From Galeopsis tetrahit (lineage: Eukaryota; Streptophyta; Magnoliopsida; Lamiales; Lamiaceae), in contig OY776122.1 of assembly GCA_963675135.1 (NCBI GenBank), positions 15,546,881 through 15,610,880 on the forward strand: a stretch of 64,000 bases of DNA. The letters are read 5' to 3'. The notes beneath the pieces are model-generated. The model saw nothing but the letters and a program-made list of their open reading frames with translations, did no database searches and was not told the DNA's origin. The number at the start of each line of letters is the position of its first letter. Position 1 is the stretch's first letter. A program made the position numbers and the translations under genes. Shown piece after piece: positions 34,628 to 46,026 of this stretch.

Positions 34628-37600
34628 ATGGTTATCATTTCTGTTTTCGATGCTGAATCAAACATGCAAGTACCTTTTAATGTTTCTAAGTTTGCTACTG
34701 ATAGCAAAGTGCATGTCGAAAGTTCTCTGTTTTACAAAGGCACGCACACAGATGATAACAAGGAGATTCTGATAAAATGTTTCCATTGTGGATTAAAGCA
34801 ATATCTAGAAATGGTTCCAGAAATGATATTCGAGGAAGAGGTTCTCGAGTTCTATGCGTCTGCTGTTCACAGAGGCGAGTACATAGAATCATTCATTGGT
34901 GGCAAAAGAGTCAAGTTGACCAGAGAGATGCTCGATGAAAAGCTTGGACTGGTTCCTAGTTCGATTGATGTTGAACAATATGCAGCGGGTCAAGAATTGA
35001 GATATTTGAGTGTGTTCTATGGAAGGAAGCTCAAGTTAACTAGTGATGGAAGGCTCCCATCTGTGAAGAAGAAGTAGTTGTTGCCCAAATATAAGACTCT
35101 ACTAGACATCGCAAGCAAGATGTTACTGGGTGTGACTGGTAGTTATGATTCGGTGACTCTCCGCAAGACTAGAGTTATGGCTGCGATCTATGATGGAATA
35201 ACTGAAGGAAATTGGTAGAAGTTATTCATGGAAAGAGTGATGTATTTCTCGAAATATGTCAAAGTGGATAGTGATGCAGGAGAATGGAATGTAACTCCTA
35301 CTGTCAGTTTCGGAAATAAGTTAAGTATTCTCTTACCCTACTTGTTACCTTCAAAAAAAATTGGAGCAAGGGCAAGCCATTTCACCCTCTCAAATATTAT
35401 CTCAAGAAGGATGCAATAGATAGACAAACTCAGGGTCGGATCGCTGAGAAGAAGCAGATTCAGATCAACCCTAGAGATTCCATGATTGAGGCTGAATCTT
35501 CTAGTGGAGAAGAAGAGACGCAGCCAGAGGAAGGTGGAACTAGTGGTGCACTAGTTGAGTATGTGTCAGATGAGGCTATGATTGAGCCAGTTGAAGATTT
35601 TGAAGCAACAAAATCAGTTGGATCTTCAGAAGAAGAGATGGAGACAGAAGAGGAATACAATGCAAGAGTTGGCAAGATTCTGAGAAGTTTGCCATCACCT
35701 CTCCTCCTCCTACTCATCTGGTGGCCGCATCTAGTTCTTCACCAGTCAAGAAGGACAAAATGGTTAGTTCATCTACTATTCTTACACCCCCATCTGTTCC
35801 AATCAAAACCAAGGCCAGAACCCTGCGTTCTCGTGCCAGACCTGATTATCAAACCACTGCCAAATTCGTTCAGCACTTGAGTTCTTTATTGACTCAAGAT
35901 GCCCCAGTATATGTTCATGCTGATACTACTTTAGCTTAAATTCTTGTTCAATCCCCATCCAAACCCCAAGAAACCACCACCCAAATAACCTTACCCTCAA
36001 CAAAAAATGTTGAACCTTCTAACCCGTCTATTTTGGGAACCCCAATAGTTGACACTTCAGTAACTGAGATAAGGACCCCACTCACTCAGACCCCTCCCAA
36101 AAATAAATTTCCTAACTTGGTTGATTATCCTATGTGCCCAAGGGAGAAGAGGCTCTGAGCACAGATAACCAAGAACCTGAAGAAGATGCTCCTGTCTGTT
36201 GAGATAGATACCAGTTCAGAAGCGTATGAGAAGTTGATCCGCATCTGCACATGGGTTTCTTTGAGAGAAGGACCATGTGAAGATATGTATGAGGTTATAA
36301 CTAGTATGGCGGAATCTCTAACTTTCAAGACTGGGAACTTGAACAGAAGGAGATCAATGGTGTGAAAAAGCATTCAGAGTTGAAATCTGTTGAAGCTCTG
36401 ACAAATCTGGTAAAGAAAATGTTGGATATCCCAGATGATGTTTTATCTACAGGTAAGCCAAGTATTGGTATTCAATACTCAGAAGATGACTTCAATGAAG
36501 TTGAGCCGGAGTCGTCTGATCCGATTCTTGATCTGGAGAATATATCTGATCAACTTAGAGGAATTATCTTCGAATTCCAAGTTGAGCATGCGCACGGTCC
36601 AAGGTGCAATGTTGGTCAGATCACCAGAAAAGTGGAGAAGTATTTTCCTGCAGAAACTTGTGCTTACACTGCCAGATTGGTTGAGTTAGTAAAGAAGGAA
36701 TGTGATGAAGCTGAGCGCAGAGCTAAGGAAGAAAGGTTAGCCATCATTCCTTATCAAACTCCTTTAAGTTTAAAAGCTATTGCTGGAAGTGTTGTTCCAG
36801 AAGTAGTAGAAGACGAGGTCTTAACTACTAAGCTGGAAGACAAGTTGGTTGAAGTCATTGTTGCTGAAGAAGATGAGTTGATGGAAGAAGCTGTTCAAGA
36901 AGAAGTTGTCCACACAACTCAAGCTATTCCAACTGCATTTGTTGAAGAGTTGAAAGACGACTTGAGAAAAGTCATAAAAACAGCAATAGATGATTTTTTG
37001 AAGTCTGATGTGAAGAAAGTGTTGATAGACCAGAACAGTTCGCTTGTGACTAGTTCAAAAGAATTGATTATCAATGAGGTTAATCAGATGGAGACATTTC
37101 TGCAAAACCAGGTTGAATATTCAGAAAAGAGCTCAATTGACTTTGCAAGAGTTCTTGCTCGTGAATCTAAAAAGATGGAAAGAGTTTATCGAGTCAAGAT
37201 TGAAATTGCTGATGAGCAAAGAAGAGAAGCTCATGAACAGTTGGTGCAAGCAAGAGCATTGCTAACTGCGATGACATAGGAGAACAGACTCTTGAAGTTG
37301 ACTGCTACTCATTTCAAGAATGAATTCAATCTTACATCGAAAAAGCTTGAGTACACAGCTGATCGTCTTAAGAAGTTTAGTCAAGATGGAAGTCATTAGA
37401 AGCAGATGGAGAAAGCTACGTTCTGATGAAGCAAGATATTGAAGAAGAGATGACACGTTTTACTTCACTTTTCACTCTCTTAAGGCAAGTGATGAAGCCA
37501 AAAAGGGGGAAGAGACTGAAGAAGTAAAAGAAGTAAAAATTCAAGATACTGAGATTCAGACTGATGTTCCTGTTCGTTCTACTAGGAGAAGACTAGTGAA

Positions 37601-38306
37601 GAAAGCAGAGTTAGAACAGATCAGTGCTGAAGAACAGTTGAAATTATCAAAAGGCAAGAGCATAGTATCTGATGTTGCCAAGCCAAGGCATGTTAAAAGG
37701 AAGTTGGAAACAAAGAAAGAAGCCTTAGGTGAGATAATGGCTGGATTTAATGATGAAGATATTGAAGAAATCCACAAAAAGCAGAAAATAGAAGATGATA
37801 AGTATGCTAACAAGAAGGTGTTAGGCAAACATATCAAAAGGCTGCAAGATTGCAAGGAAAATCCAGATGTGATTGAGGATGCTCTCATTGGCAAGTTTAT
37901 ATATGATGGACATAGAGAAGTATAAAAATTTGTCAAAAATAAGTGGGAGATTGCTCACTGGATTGTTCGTAAGCATGGAGATACAGCAAGCAAAGATGAG
38001 TTGTTCGTGATTTTTGAGAAGTTCATGGAAGCTGAAGATGAGAATTTATGGAATCTCATAATGCGAATTGCTACCGCTGTTGGCTATAATATTTTGAGTC
38101 CAGAATTTCCAAAATGGGAAACTCCTATGCTTGGTTTTGGAAAAAGAGTTGACTTCAATATCATTAAGAAGTTTGAAGAAGAGTTGCTTGAGGAAGAGAA
38201 GATTGATAATGAAGATCACATATCTGATATTCACAAAAGAATCCTTGAAGCATTCCAAGTTCCGAATCCAAATGTTGACACTCCAAGTGGTGGAAGCATG
38301 GAATGA
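34628..38306 (+). pseudogene. Element C downstream ORF, decayed
   Basis: Fragments at 34628-35077, 35228-35419, 35482-35880, 35721-35939, 36362-37279, 37596-37925 and 38001-38306 lie in changing frames. One frame change falls at an A8 run near 35350. The N-terminal part has the same layout as in A and B: LEFYASAVHRGEY, then VKLTREMLDEKLGLVPS, then a block with MAAIYDG. Later parts are acidic and helical (Glu/Lys-rich, no membrane segment). At 37497-37512 it carries the same AKKGE-encoding polypurine sequence as A and B. It belongs to the same third-ORF family but is more diverged and clearly not translatable in full. Confidence 0.8.
37497..37512 (+). other. Polypurine-tract copy inside the downstream ORF of C
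   Basis: GCCAAAAAGGGGGAAG. The first 15 bases are identical to the motif in the ORFs of A and B. Confidence 0.7.
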
Positions 38307-38462
38307 AGATTGTAAGTGTTTTTACTTATTTCAATTTATTTTTCTAAGTATTTGTAATCTGTCTGATCTACTGTTATGAATGAAAAAGATGAAACATTTT
38401 GAGCAGATAACTACTTAACTAGTCTACTTACTTAAAATAATTCAAGTAATTTTGGCTTCATC

Positions 38463-38476
38463 AAAAAGGGGGAAAT
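38463..38476 (+). other. 3' polypurine tract of element C
   Basis: AAAAAGGGGGAAAT directly before the LTR start TGTTGGGATATG. Confidence 0.87.
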
Positions 38477-38757
38477 TGTTGGGATATGAATCCTGAAACA
38501 AGTCCTAGTTGATGAAAGAAGTAGTTTTGATAAGCCAAAAAGTAGACTTGAATATATTTCTAAGTGTTGACTGATCTAGTTATGGAAGTCGTCTTGTGAC
38601 AAGATCAGAAGAGTACAAAAGACAAGTACAAAGTATAAGTACTGGAAAAATAAACTAAGTATTGAGGAAAGTTTCATATAGGTTTTATGATAAGCTGATA
38701 AATGATGTATATAAGCTTATGTTTTATGTTCATATTGATGTATAGTTTTAAGGTTAC
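38477..38757 (+). repeat. 3' LTR of element C, first part
   Basis: Starts TGTTGGGATATGAATCC. It is interrupted after GTTAC (38753-38757) by a solo LTR and continues at 40159. Confidence 0.88.
38753..38757. repeat. Target-site duplication of the solo LTR, left
   Basis: GTTAC, repeated at 40154-40158. Confidence 0.88.
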
Positions 38758-40153
38758 TGTAGGGATATGAATCTGTGAAACAATGTTCTAGTTGATGATT
38801 GTATGTTTTGATGGCCAAAAGCAACTTGAAGTTAATGATATATGTGATTATATGTTGATATAATTGTTTTATATGAAATATATGTTTACTGATCTTAATG
38901 AGATATTGAAATCTGAGTTTACTGATCTTATATATGTTTACTGATCTTAGTGTGTTACTGATCTGATATAAGAACTGTTAGGAACTAAGCTGATGTTTTG
39001 TAATGTATAGACAACTTATAGAATAGAACTTGGGTGTACTCATCTGTATGTAGTTCAGTTGATGTATAGATAGGTTTTATATTTGTAAAGTTGTATTCTA
39101 TTGTAATCAGCATTGTAAAGTTTAGAACAGTAGATTAGGAATAGATTAGAAGAAGATCAGAAGACTATGGAAGACTCAGAAGACTACTACTTCAGAATAA
39201 GAAGACTTCAAGAAGAGTTGAAGAGAAGTTTAGAAGAATTCTGGAGAAGTGCAGAACAGTTTTGGAGAACTGTGCTGACTGACCAAGAACAGTAAAACTA
39301 AGAACAGTAGTTTACTGTGCTGAGTTGGTAAGTTTGAAGAATAAGTTTGGAAAACTTATTTAAGGTGTAACTGAAGATTTATTGAAGATGTGCTGACTTG
39401 GAATAAGAAGGAAGTTACAAAGTCGGTTACAAAAAGAAGTTAAAAAAAAAAAAACAGTTTTAAAGTTAGTTGAGAGTTAGTTCACAAACTGCTAACTGCC
39501 ATACTAAGTTCTATAAATACTGTATGATCTCATACTGCTGAAGACTACTGAACATTTACTGATTTTAAAGCATTCAAGAGCAAGTCTACAAAGCATTTTG
39601 AAGAACTCACAGAGTTAAAGAGATCAAGGAATCTGAGAAGAGCCACTGAATTGAAGAGAAGAATCAAAGGCTATTCAAGAGAAGTTTTACTTTTCATTTT
39701 AAGTTTGTATTGTTGTAAACAAGTGTGCTAGTTACTTGTGAAATTACTAGTCGATCGAAGATACACTTGGAGTGTAATCGAAAAGATCAAAGTCTTAATC
39801 TTGGGACTTTAAGCCACAAGAAACTCAAGAAGGAGTTAATAAAACATCACAACTGGGATTGTGAGAGTGGATGTAGACATTTGTCGAACCACTATAAATC
39901 TTGTGTTCTTTACTTTTCTGTTTGATATTTGTTTAACCAAGAACAGTAAAGTTGTCTAAGTAAAAGATCTGATTAAAAGTTGAGTATAAAACTGAAACTG
40001 GAAGTACTGATCTGATCCAGTAAGAACAGTACTATTCAGAACACATTTCCGCATTATAAACTCTGATATTTTGAAAGATTTTTTAAAGTCTATTCACCCC
40101 TCCCCTCTAGACTTTCTTAGCTTACTCAATCTTAACTCAACTTGGGACCAACA
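38758..40153 (+). repeat. Solo LTR (1,396 bp) nested in the LTR of C
   Basis: Starts TGTAGGGATATGAATC and ends TGGGACCAACA. It has a TATA box at 39512-39519 and is flanked by GTTAC on both sides. No internal region is present, so it is a solo LTR left by recombination between two LTRs. It belongs to a family related to the LTR it sits in. Confidence 0.9.
39512..39519 (+). promoter_or_regulatory. TATA box in the solo LTR
   Basis: TATAAATA within GTTCTATAAATACTG. Confidence 0.65.
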
Positions 40154-40158
40154 GTTAC
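40154..40158. repeat. Target-site duplication of the solo LTR, right
   Basis: GTTAC, identical to 38753-38757. Confidence 0.88.
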
Positions 40159-41160
40159 TAAGCTATTTTATAAAGCTTAAAGTACATGTAATAGTCTTGA
40201 TAGATTAGTTGATAGGACTAGTATAGTTCTACTAGAAGTCTACTGGAAGAAGACTACAAGACAAGAAGACTTGTGAAGACAAGATCAGTGTTGAAGACTG
40301 AAGAAATATTCTAAGTGTCGAAGCAAGACAAGTAAAGTCTGCATGAAGTTGAAGATTAAAGATAAGTCGTATCTAGAAGTGAAGATATGAAGAGTTAGTT
40401 ATGGAATAACTAATTAACTAAAGAAACGCGTGAAGAAGATAAGAAGAAACAGTTAAAAGTTTGTTGAAGGAAGTTATCAAGAAAATTTTGTTGGATAACT
40501 AACTGATCTTGATTTCTGAAGTCTATAAATAGTTGGAGACATTCAAACGTTAAAGACTACTGAAACTACAAATACTGAAGCGTACGTTGAAGAATTCAAA
40601 GTAAGGAAGAAAACTCATAGAGTTAAAGGTTGAAGTTTGAAGTTGAAGCCAGAACAAGACAAGTTCAAATTTAGAAGGCTACTGCAAATAGAGAAGTTTC
40701 TTTATAGTTTTGTTTATAATCAAGTTGCTAGTTACTTGTTCATAAGCTAGTTGTTAGATCGAAGAAGCACTTGGTAGTGTTATCGAAAAGATCGAAGTCT
40801 TAATCTTGGGACTTAAAGCCACAAGAATACTCGAAGAGAAGAGTTAATAAAATTTCACGACTGGAGTTGTGAGAGTGGATGTAGACAAGTTGTCGAACCA
40901 CTATAAATCTCGTGTTTGATTTACTTACTGTTTTGTTTTGTGTTTGATTGATTATATTGTTAATTGATTAATCTGCATATAGACTAGACAAGATAAGTGT
41001 TCATCGTAATAGTTGAGTATAAATCTTAAGGGCTCATTGTTAATTCTGATATTCCGCATCGTGTACTTTGATATTTTGAAAGATTTTTAAAAGTCTATTC
41101 ACCCATCCACTCTAGAATTTTACTAGCTTACTCAATCTTACACTCAACTAGGGACCTACA
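40159..41160 (+). repeat. 3' LTR of element C, second part
   Basis: Continues the LTR after the solo LTR and ends AGGGACCTACA (most relatives end CCAACA). TATA box TATAAATA at 40524-40531. Together with 38477-38757 the LTR is about 1.28 kb. Confidence 0.87.
40524..40531 (+). promoter_or_regulatory. TATA box of LTR C
   Basis: TATAAATA within GTCTATAAATAGTTG. Confidence 0.65.
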
Positions 41161-41896
41161 ACTGATCCAAGTGCTGTATATGCTCCTCCATATTTGACTG
41201 TAGATCAAAATGTCATCAAAGAAAACCAACACAATTTTTCTAAGATAAGGAGCAAATACAGAGTTCATCACTGTTTCAAAAGTAGCCGGGGCATTGGTTA
41301 AGACAAATGGCATAACAATGAACTAATATAGTCCAGATACTGTCACAAATGATGTCTTCTAAATGTCGGAAGTGTGCACCCTAATTTGATGATATCCGGC
41401 TCTCAAATCAATTTTTTAGAAGCACTTAGCTTGACCCAACTCATCCATAAAATCTTCAATTAAAGGAATAGCTAGGGTAACTATTCTTTATGGTGATTGA
41501 GTTCAGTGTCCTGTAATCCACACAGAGTCTCCATGTTCCATCTTTCTTTTTAACCAAAAGGACAGGTGAGGACTAAGGACTCTGACTAGGCCTTATTATC
41601 CCTTCTTTCAGCATTTCTTGCACTAGAAGCTCAATCTCTTTTCTCTGTAAGTAGGGATACCTGTAAGCATTTTGTTTAACTAGACCCATTCCCTCATTTA
41701 TCTTAATTTGATGATCAAACTGCCTCTGAGGTGGTAAAGCATTGGGCATTTCCAAAAGTGGTTTTAATTCAGGAGTTGTTAGACACTTCTCGACCTCCTT
41801 TTCTCCTTTTATGTAGCACAGAAAATGCATATCTCCTTGTGGCCCATGTTTCATCAACTTGTCAAGTTGCTTATCTGTAAGCATACTTATATGCAT
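41161..41896 (-). pseudogene. Gypsy reverse transcriptase remnant
   Basis: The N-terminal approach (LPPQRQFDHQIK, YRYPYLQRKEIE, GIIRPSQSP) is followed by an in-frame TAG at 41573-41575. The same frame then continues with the VLLVKKKDGTWRLCVDYR block, and further on MPFVLTNAPATF and the catalytic FFDD. A one-base frameshift follows the active site, after which the homology continues exactly to the LTR end of element C. The Gly of the usual MPFGL motif is Val here. Confidence 0.85.
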
Positions 41897-41911
41897 ATCA
41901 TGATTGATCCC

Positions 41912-42616
41912 TTACAAGGTAATCAGTCTTCCATCCTTTTCAAATTGCACCTTGTGTTGTTTGAAATCAAATGTCACAGAGCCTAATTGACTGAGCAAGT
42001 CCACACCCATGACCATGTCACAACCTCCAAATGTTAATATTCTCATGGGTGCAATAAACTTACATTCACCCATCTCCCACTCTACTTGAGAGCACTTGGT
42101 GTTGCACTCCACTTTACTGTCGTCAGCCACAATAACAATTAGTGAGTTTGTACCTTCCATTTCATACCCCAACCTCCTTGTTGTGTGAGGATCAATGAAA
42201 CTGTGTGTACTGCCAGAATCCAGTAGCACAGTGATCATCTGTTTCCCCACTCTTCCCTTAATTCTGACAATATCTGGGTTGTTATGCCCAGCCAAAGCAT
42301 GCAATGACACAATTGGTTCCTGCCCAGTGTCTTGTAACTCTTGCAGCACCAGCTCATTCCCCACTTCTTCCTCTTCTTCATCACCATCCACAAAGATTAC
42401 AAATATCATTTTACACTTGTGCCCTATGTGATAAATTTCATCAAAATTGTAACACAAGTTTTTCTTCCTTCTAGCCTCCATTTCAGCTGAAGTCAACTTC
42501 TTATGGACTGGAAACTTTTCACTCACATTGGTTTTCTCCTTGGACTCATAATTTGATTTCCAAGAAGAGTTACCAGTGGGCTTAAAAGATGACTTACTAC
42601 CCTTAGATACCAACAA
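41912..42616 (-). pseudogene. Gypsy protease with preceding zinc knuckle
   Basis: A basic linker leads into a damaged CCHC knuckle (CYNFDEIYHIGHKC, second Cys replaced by Phe). An acidic stretch and a retropepsin domain with the catalytic LLDSGSTHSFID follow, then GCDMVMGVDLLSQLG. The aspartic protease would cut the gag-pol polyprotein. In-frame stops separate it from gag (TAA at 42623-42625) and from RT (TAA at 41912-41914). Confidence 0.87.
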
Positions 42617-42989
42617 ATACTCTTATTTTACTGTCAACTTCATAGCTTCTTCTAGGTTGTCAGGTTTCATAATATTTAGGAACTGACATATTTCCTCCTT
42701 AAGGCCACTGATGAAACTCTTAATAAAATATTCCTCATGTTTGGTTATGTTCATGGCTACCATATAAGCTTTGAGCTCTTCAAATTCTTTGATGTATTCC
42801 TTCACTGGGCTAGTTTGTGTAAGCTTATTACATTTGCCTATTAAATTGTCATCATCCACATTAGCAAATTTGTTCAAAACCAACAACACAAACTGCTCCC
42901 ATAACATGTTTTCCCTACCCTCAATCTGATCTACATACCAGTAGTCAACAGATCCCTCCATATTCAAAGAAGCTAGAATAATCTTCTCA

Positions 42990-42994
42990 TAATC
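42990..42994. repeat. Target-site duplication of the TRIM, left
   Basis: TAATC, repeated at 43503-43507. Confidence 0.88.
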
Positions 42995-43196
42995 TGAAAG
43001 AATTCCGTCTCATCTAAAAGTCCGAACTTGTAGAGAGGGTGGGAATTAATTCTTGTATATTAATTCCTAACACTCCCCCTCACTCGTGGGCCGGATTAAC
43101 ACTTCTTACCCTTTGGGGAAGAGGCCCATCGAGTGGACAATTTAAATGGGTGGAGTGCTTTCAACAGGAATCGAACCCAGGTCGTTTGCCCGGTTT

Positions 43197-43208
43197 GCTC
43201 TGATACCA
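43197..43208 (-). other. TRIM primer binding site (inner copy)
   Basis: TGGTATCAGAGC on the - strand; a second copy is at 43413-43424. Confidence 0.88.
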
Positions 43209-43412
43209 TGAAAGAATTCCGTCTCATCTAAAAGTTCGAACTTTTAGAGAGGTGGGGAATTAATTCTTGTATATTAAGTCCTAACACTCCCCCTCACTCG
43301 TGGACCGGATTAACACCTCTTACCCTTTTTGGGGAGGAGGCCCATTGAGTGGACAATTTAAATGGGTGGAGTGTTTTCAACAGGAATCGAACCCAGATCG
43401 TTTGCCTGGTTT

Positions 43413-43424
43413 GCTCTGATACCA
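43413..43424 (-). other. TRIM primer binding site (5' copy)
   Basis: TGGTATCAGAGC on the - strand, directly after the 5' LTR (43425-43502). Confidence 0.88.
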
Positions 43425-43502
43425 TGAAAGAATTTTGTCTCATCTCAAAATCCGAACTTGTAGAGAGGGTGGGAATTAATTCTTGTATATTAATTCCTAA
43501 CA

Positions 43503-43507
43503 TAATC
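43503..43507. repeat. Target-site duplication of the TRIM, right
   Basis: TAATC, identical to 42990-42994. Confidence 0.88.
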
Positions 43508-44018
43508 ACTCATAGGATTGAACAAGAAATATTTCTTACATTTTCTTATCCAGATCCTTGAATTTTCTCCATTAAACTATGTAAAATATACTTTATATGC
43601 TCTTGTATTTGGTTTAACTTCATTAATACGAACAGGTGGTCTTACCTCATGAGCTATTTTGCCTCCAGGTGGTGTTCCAAGCAATCCATCACTCGATTTA
43701 TCCACAGCTTCATAATCCTCCATTGAAGCTTTACCTCGGTTGATATGCAGCTCCTTTACCATCAATTCCATTGCACCAGTAAGTGAATCGATCTTCTTAG
43801 ATAACTCATCCTTCAACTCACTAACTTGCGTTTCTAGTGTTGAAATTCTCTCAGTATTGTTGTTCACCATTGTTGACGATTGTTTGTTGCGCATGAAAGG
43901 ATCGTAGCTCTAAGGCCACTATAAAGAAATGGAATATTGTGCAGGACAGAGGCGGTTATGGGGAGAGAGGGGAGAGAAATTTAGAGTTTTTTTTATAATT
44001 TCTAAGATAAAATTGCAA

Positions 44019-44027
44019 TTACAAAAT
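44019..44027. repeat. 9-bp target-site duplication, left
   Basis: TTACAAAAT, repeated at 45362-45370. Confidence 0.9.
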
Positions 44028-45361
44028 GGGCACCGCTACTAACACTCCAAAATATGTTATACACACCCCATTATTTTAAAAATAAAAATAGATAATTGTA
44101 AAATGACTAAGTAACCCTTATACAAATTAAAGATAATTTTTTTAAAAAAAGTTGAAAAAATCTTAAAAAATGTACTCCCTCCGTCCCATGATTATTTGCA
44201 CACTTTCCTTAACGGGCATCCCAACATTATTTGCACACTCCAAAAAAAGGAAATAACTCACATAATTTTTATCCTTACAACATTCATCTAATTTCAAAAA
44301 TGCCACTCTATTTGGGCCCACAATTTAACTCAATTTATAACTTTAGTCAAATCTCATTCACTTTAGTCAATGAATTACCAATAATACCCCTCCTTTATTC
44401 CACCATATACACATCACTATATTCCATTTTCTTAATCTCCGTGCCGGTCAAACCATGCACAAAATCATGGGACGGAGGGAGTAATTAAAATCTGAAAAGT
44501 ATTTTAAAAGATTAAAAAAATCATTAAAAAATTAATTTAAAAAAATTTTAAAAAATTAAATATTTTTTAAAAATAATGTGAAAAAATTAAATATTTTTTA
44601 AAAATAATCTGAAAAAATTAAATATTTTTTAAAAATAAAAAAATAAATTATTCAAATAAAAAATTCAGAAATCAATTAAAAATAAATAAATTCTTAATTT
44701 GTTTAATAAATCGTAAAAAATAATTAATTAAAAAATCAATTAAGATTAAGAATTCGAATAATGATAAATAAAATCTAAAAAATTAAAAATCACCTAAATC
44801 TTAAGAATTAATTAAATTAATTATAAATATTAAAAATATAATTGATTTAATTATTTTTTTTAAAATTTAGTTGAATTTTTTAAATTTCATTTAGCTTTAT
44901 TTTATTTTTAAAGATTTTATTTTTTAATTTAATATTGAGTTGATTTTTCTTTATTATTTTATTTAATTTAAAAAAAAAATCGTTAATCCTTATTTTTTTA
45001 TTTTATTTGATTTATTTTTCAGATTTTATTTAGATTTAATTATTATTTTTTCTTTTTTTTCTTAATTTTTTAATTGATTGTTCCATTTTTAAATGATTTT
45101 TAAAATTTAGCTGATTTTTTTTAATATTTTCAAAGTTTACACGTAATTTTACTGTATTATTGATTTTTTTTCTGTTAATTAAATTTTAAATTTCATATGT
45201 TTTTAAGATTTAATTAATTTTTATTAGTTATGAGGGTTTAAGGGTAGATAGGAAATAATTGGGGTGTGTATAGTAATAAAAATTGAATTTTAAATTTTAA
45301 TGGGGTGTGTTTAACATTTGGGGTGTGTATAACATTTTATTGGGTGTTATTAGTCCCACCC
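44028..45361. mobile_element. Mutator-like MITE (1,334 bp)
   Basis: Imperfect terminal inverted repeats of at least 42 bp: the left end begins GGGCACCGCTACTAACAC and the right end (reverse complement) GGGTGGGACTAATAACAC; both continue to TGTTATACACACCCC. A 9-bp direct duplication flanks it, the hallmark of Mutator-like elements. The inside is very AT-rich, has no transposase, and contains a Stowaway MITE. Confidence 0.88.
44175..44481. mobile_element. Stowaway MITE nested in the Mutator-like MITE
   Basis: Ends CTCCCTCCGTCCCATGATT and its inverted copy (AATCATGGGACGGAGGGAG), flanked by TA on both sides (44173-44174, 44482-44483). These are the Tc1/mariner Stowaway hallmarks. 307 bp, no coding capacity. 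Confidence 0.92.
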
Positions 45362-45370
45362 TTACAAAAT
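45362..45370. repeat. 9-bp target-site duplication, right
   Basis: TTACAAAAT, identical to 44019-44027. Confidence 0.9.
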
Positions 45371-46021
45371 GAATGGGTATTTATAATAAAGACCCATGCT
45401 CAAACGACACCGTATGCATAAAACGTAATTGCAGATTTAAAGATTCAAATAAAACTAAATGTGACTTTGACTTCTTGGCAGATCAATCATCTTCTTCCTT
45501 GGTTTGTCTCATAACATCTCGATGGGGACGACGATGTCGTTGTTAATCACGACTACGGGGCTAGCTGTGCCGACGGCGATGCAGGGATGAGCCATTATGA
45601 ATTGCGCTCGCGCCTAGCTTGTGAGTCATCGACGCCGATGTGAATCGCCTTGTTGGGATGTCAAGAATCCTCCCTATGTGGGAGAACAGCGAGTGGGATG
45701 AGTGTGGACGGACGTCAAAGAGCCCGACGGTGTGAAAGTTGAAATGTGGTCAGTGGTGGAAATGTGGAAGAGAGGCAAGAGAATTGGAAATGGATTTGGG
45801 AAATTGGGTTTGGGATAATTAGGGTTTGCAAAATAATATAATATATTTCAGTTCGGTTTTCGGTTAACCGAACCGAATACTGAATTTCTAAAAAATACAA
45901 ACCGAAAATCGAACTAAAATTTCCGGTATCCAAACCGATCAAACCCATTTTTTAGTTCAGTTTGGTTTTGGGGTTTAGGAGAGCGTGGAGCCCCAAAACT
46001 ATACGTCGAAATGGTGTTATA
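45371..46021. other. Unassigned sequence
   Basis: A GC-richer patch at about 45520-45720 and a perfect 14-base palindrome TTCGGTTAACCGAA near 45857. I see no gene or recognisable element. It is probably the host DNA or old LTR into which element D and the MITEs inserted. Confidence 0.4.
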
Positions 46022-46026
46022 GAAGT
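46022..46026. repeat. Target-site duplication of element D, left
   Basis: GAAGT, repeated at 56689-56693. Confidence 0.93.

Larger units (their letters stand above)
31276..41160 (+). mobile_element. Element C: Sirevirus-like copia, 5' truncated
   Basis: From mid-integrase to the 3' LTR on the + strand, with pol, a decayed downstream ORF, a polypurine tract and an LTR split by a solo LTR. The 5' LTR, gag, protease and half of integrase are missing at the junction with the gypsy element. The 3' end lies in the RT region of the chromovirus-like gypsy element (- strand). Confidence 0.9.
42995..43502 (-). mobile_element. Tandem TRIM retrotransposon (LTR-int-LTR-int-LTR)
   Basis: Three 78-bp LTRs (42995-43072, 43209-43286, 43425-43502) alternate with two internal parts of 136 and 138 bp. 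On the - strand each LTR starts TGTTAGGA and ends TTCTTTCA, followed at once by TGGTATCAGAGC (Met tRNA primer site); the tract GAGTGAGGGGGAG precedes the next LTR. It encodes no protein and must have moved with enzymes of another element. The internal part also holds GGTTCGATTCC, a good pol III B-box match. The flanking TAATC shows insertion as one unit or later growth by recombination. Confidence 0.92.
42623..43894 (-). pseudogene. Gypsy gag, split by a TRIM element
   Basis: 43894-43577 codes for the N-terminal coiled-coil-like part (MRNKQSSTMVNNN, STLETQVSELKDEL). After an in-frame TAG at 43574-43576 the frame continues into the gag core. The tandem TRIM (42995-43502) interrupts this core between NPMSDYEK-type and ASLNMEG-type sequence. 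The frame is continuous when the TRIM and one copy of its target duplication are ignored. 42967-42623 codes for the rest (YWYVDQIEGRENMLWEQF, SPVKEYIKEFEELKAY). The gag core forms the particle shell. Confidence 0.85.
41161..43917 (-). mobile_element. Chromovirus-like Ty3/gypsy remnant
   Basis: On the - strand, gag, zinc knuckle, protease and reverse transcriptase in order, with several nonsense codons, a TRIM insertion in gag and element C inserted in RT. The 3' half is gone. A possible primer site (TGGCCTTAGAGCTACGATCC) lies just upstream of gag near 43893-43912. No LTR could be delimited. Confidence 0.8.

Noticed and set aside
45715..45948. 77-codon open frame on the - strand
   Set aside because: No similarity recognised; derives from the FRFG/NRKPN-type sequence around a TTCGGTTAACCGAA palindrome.
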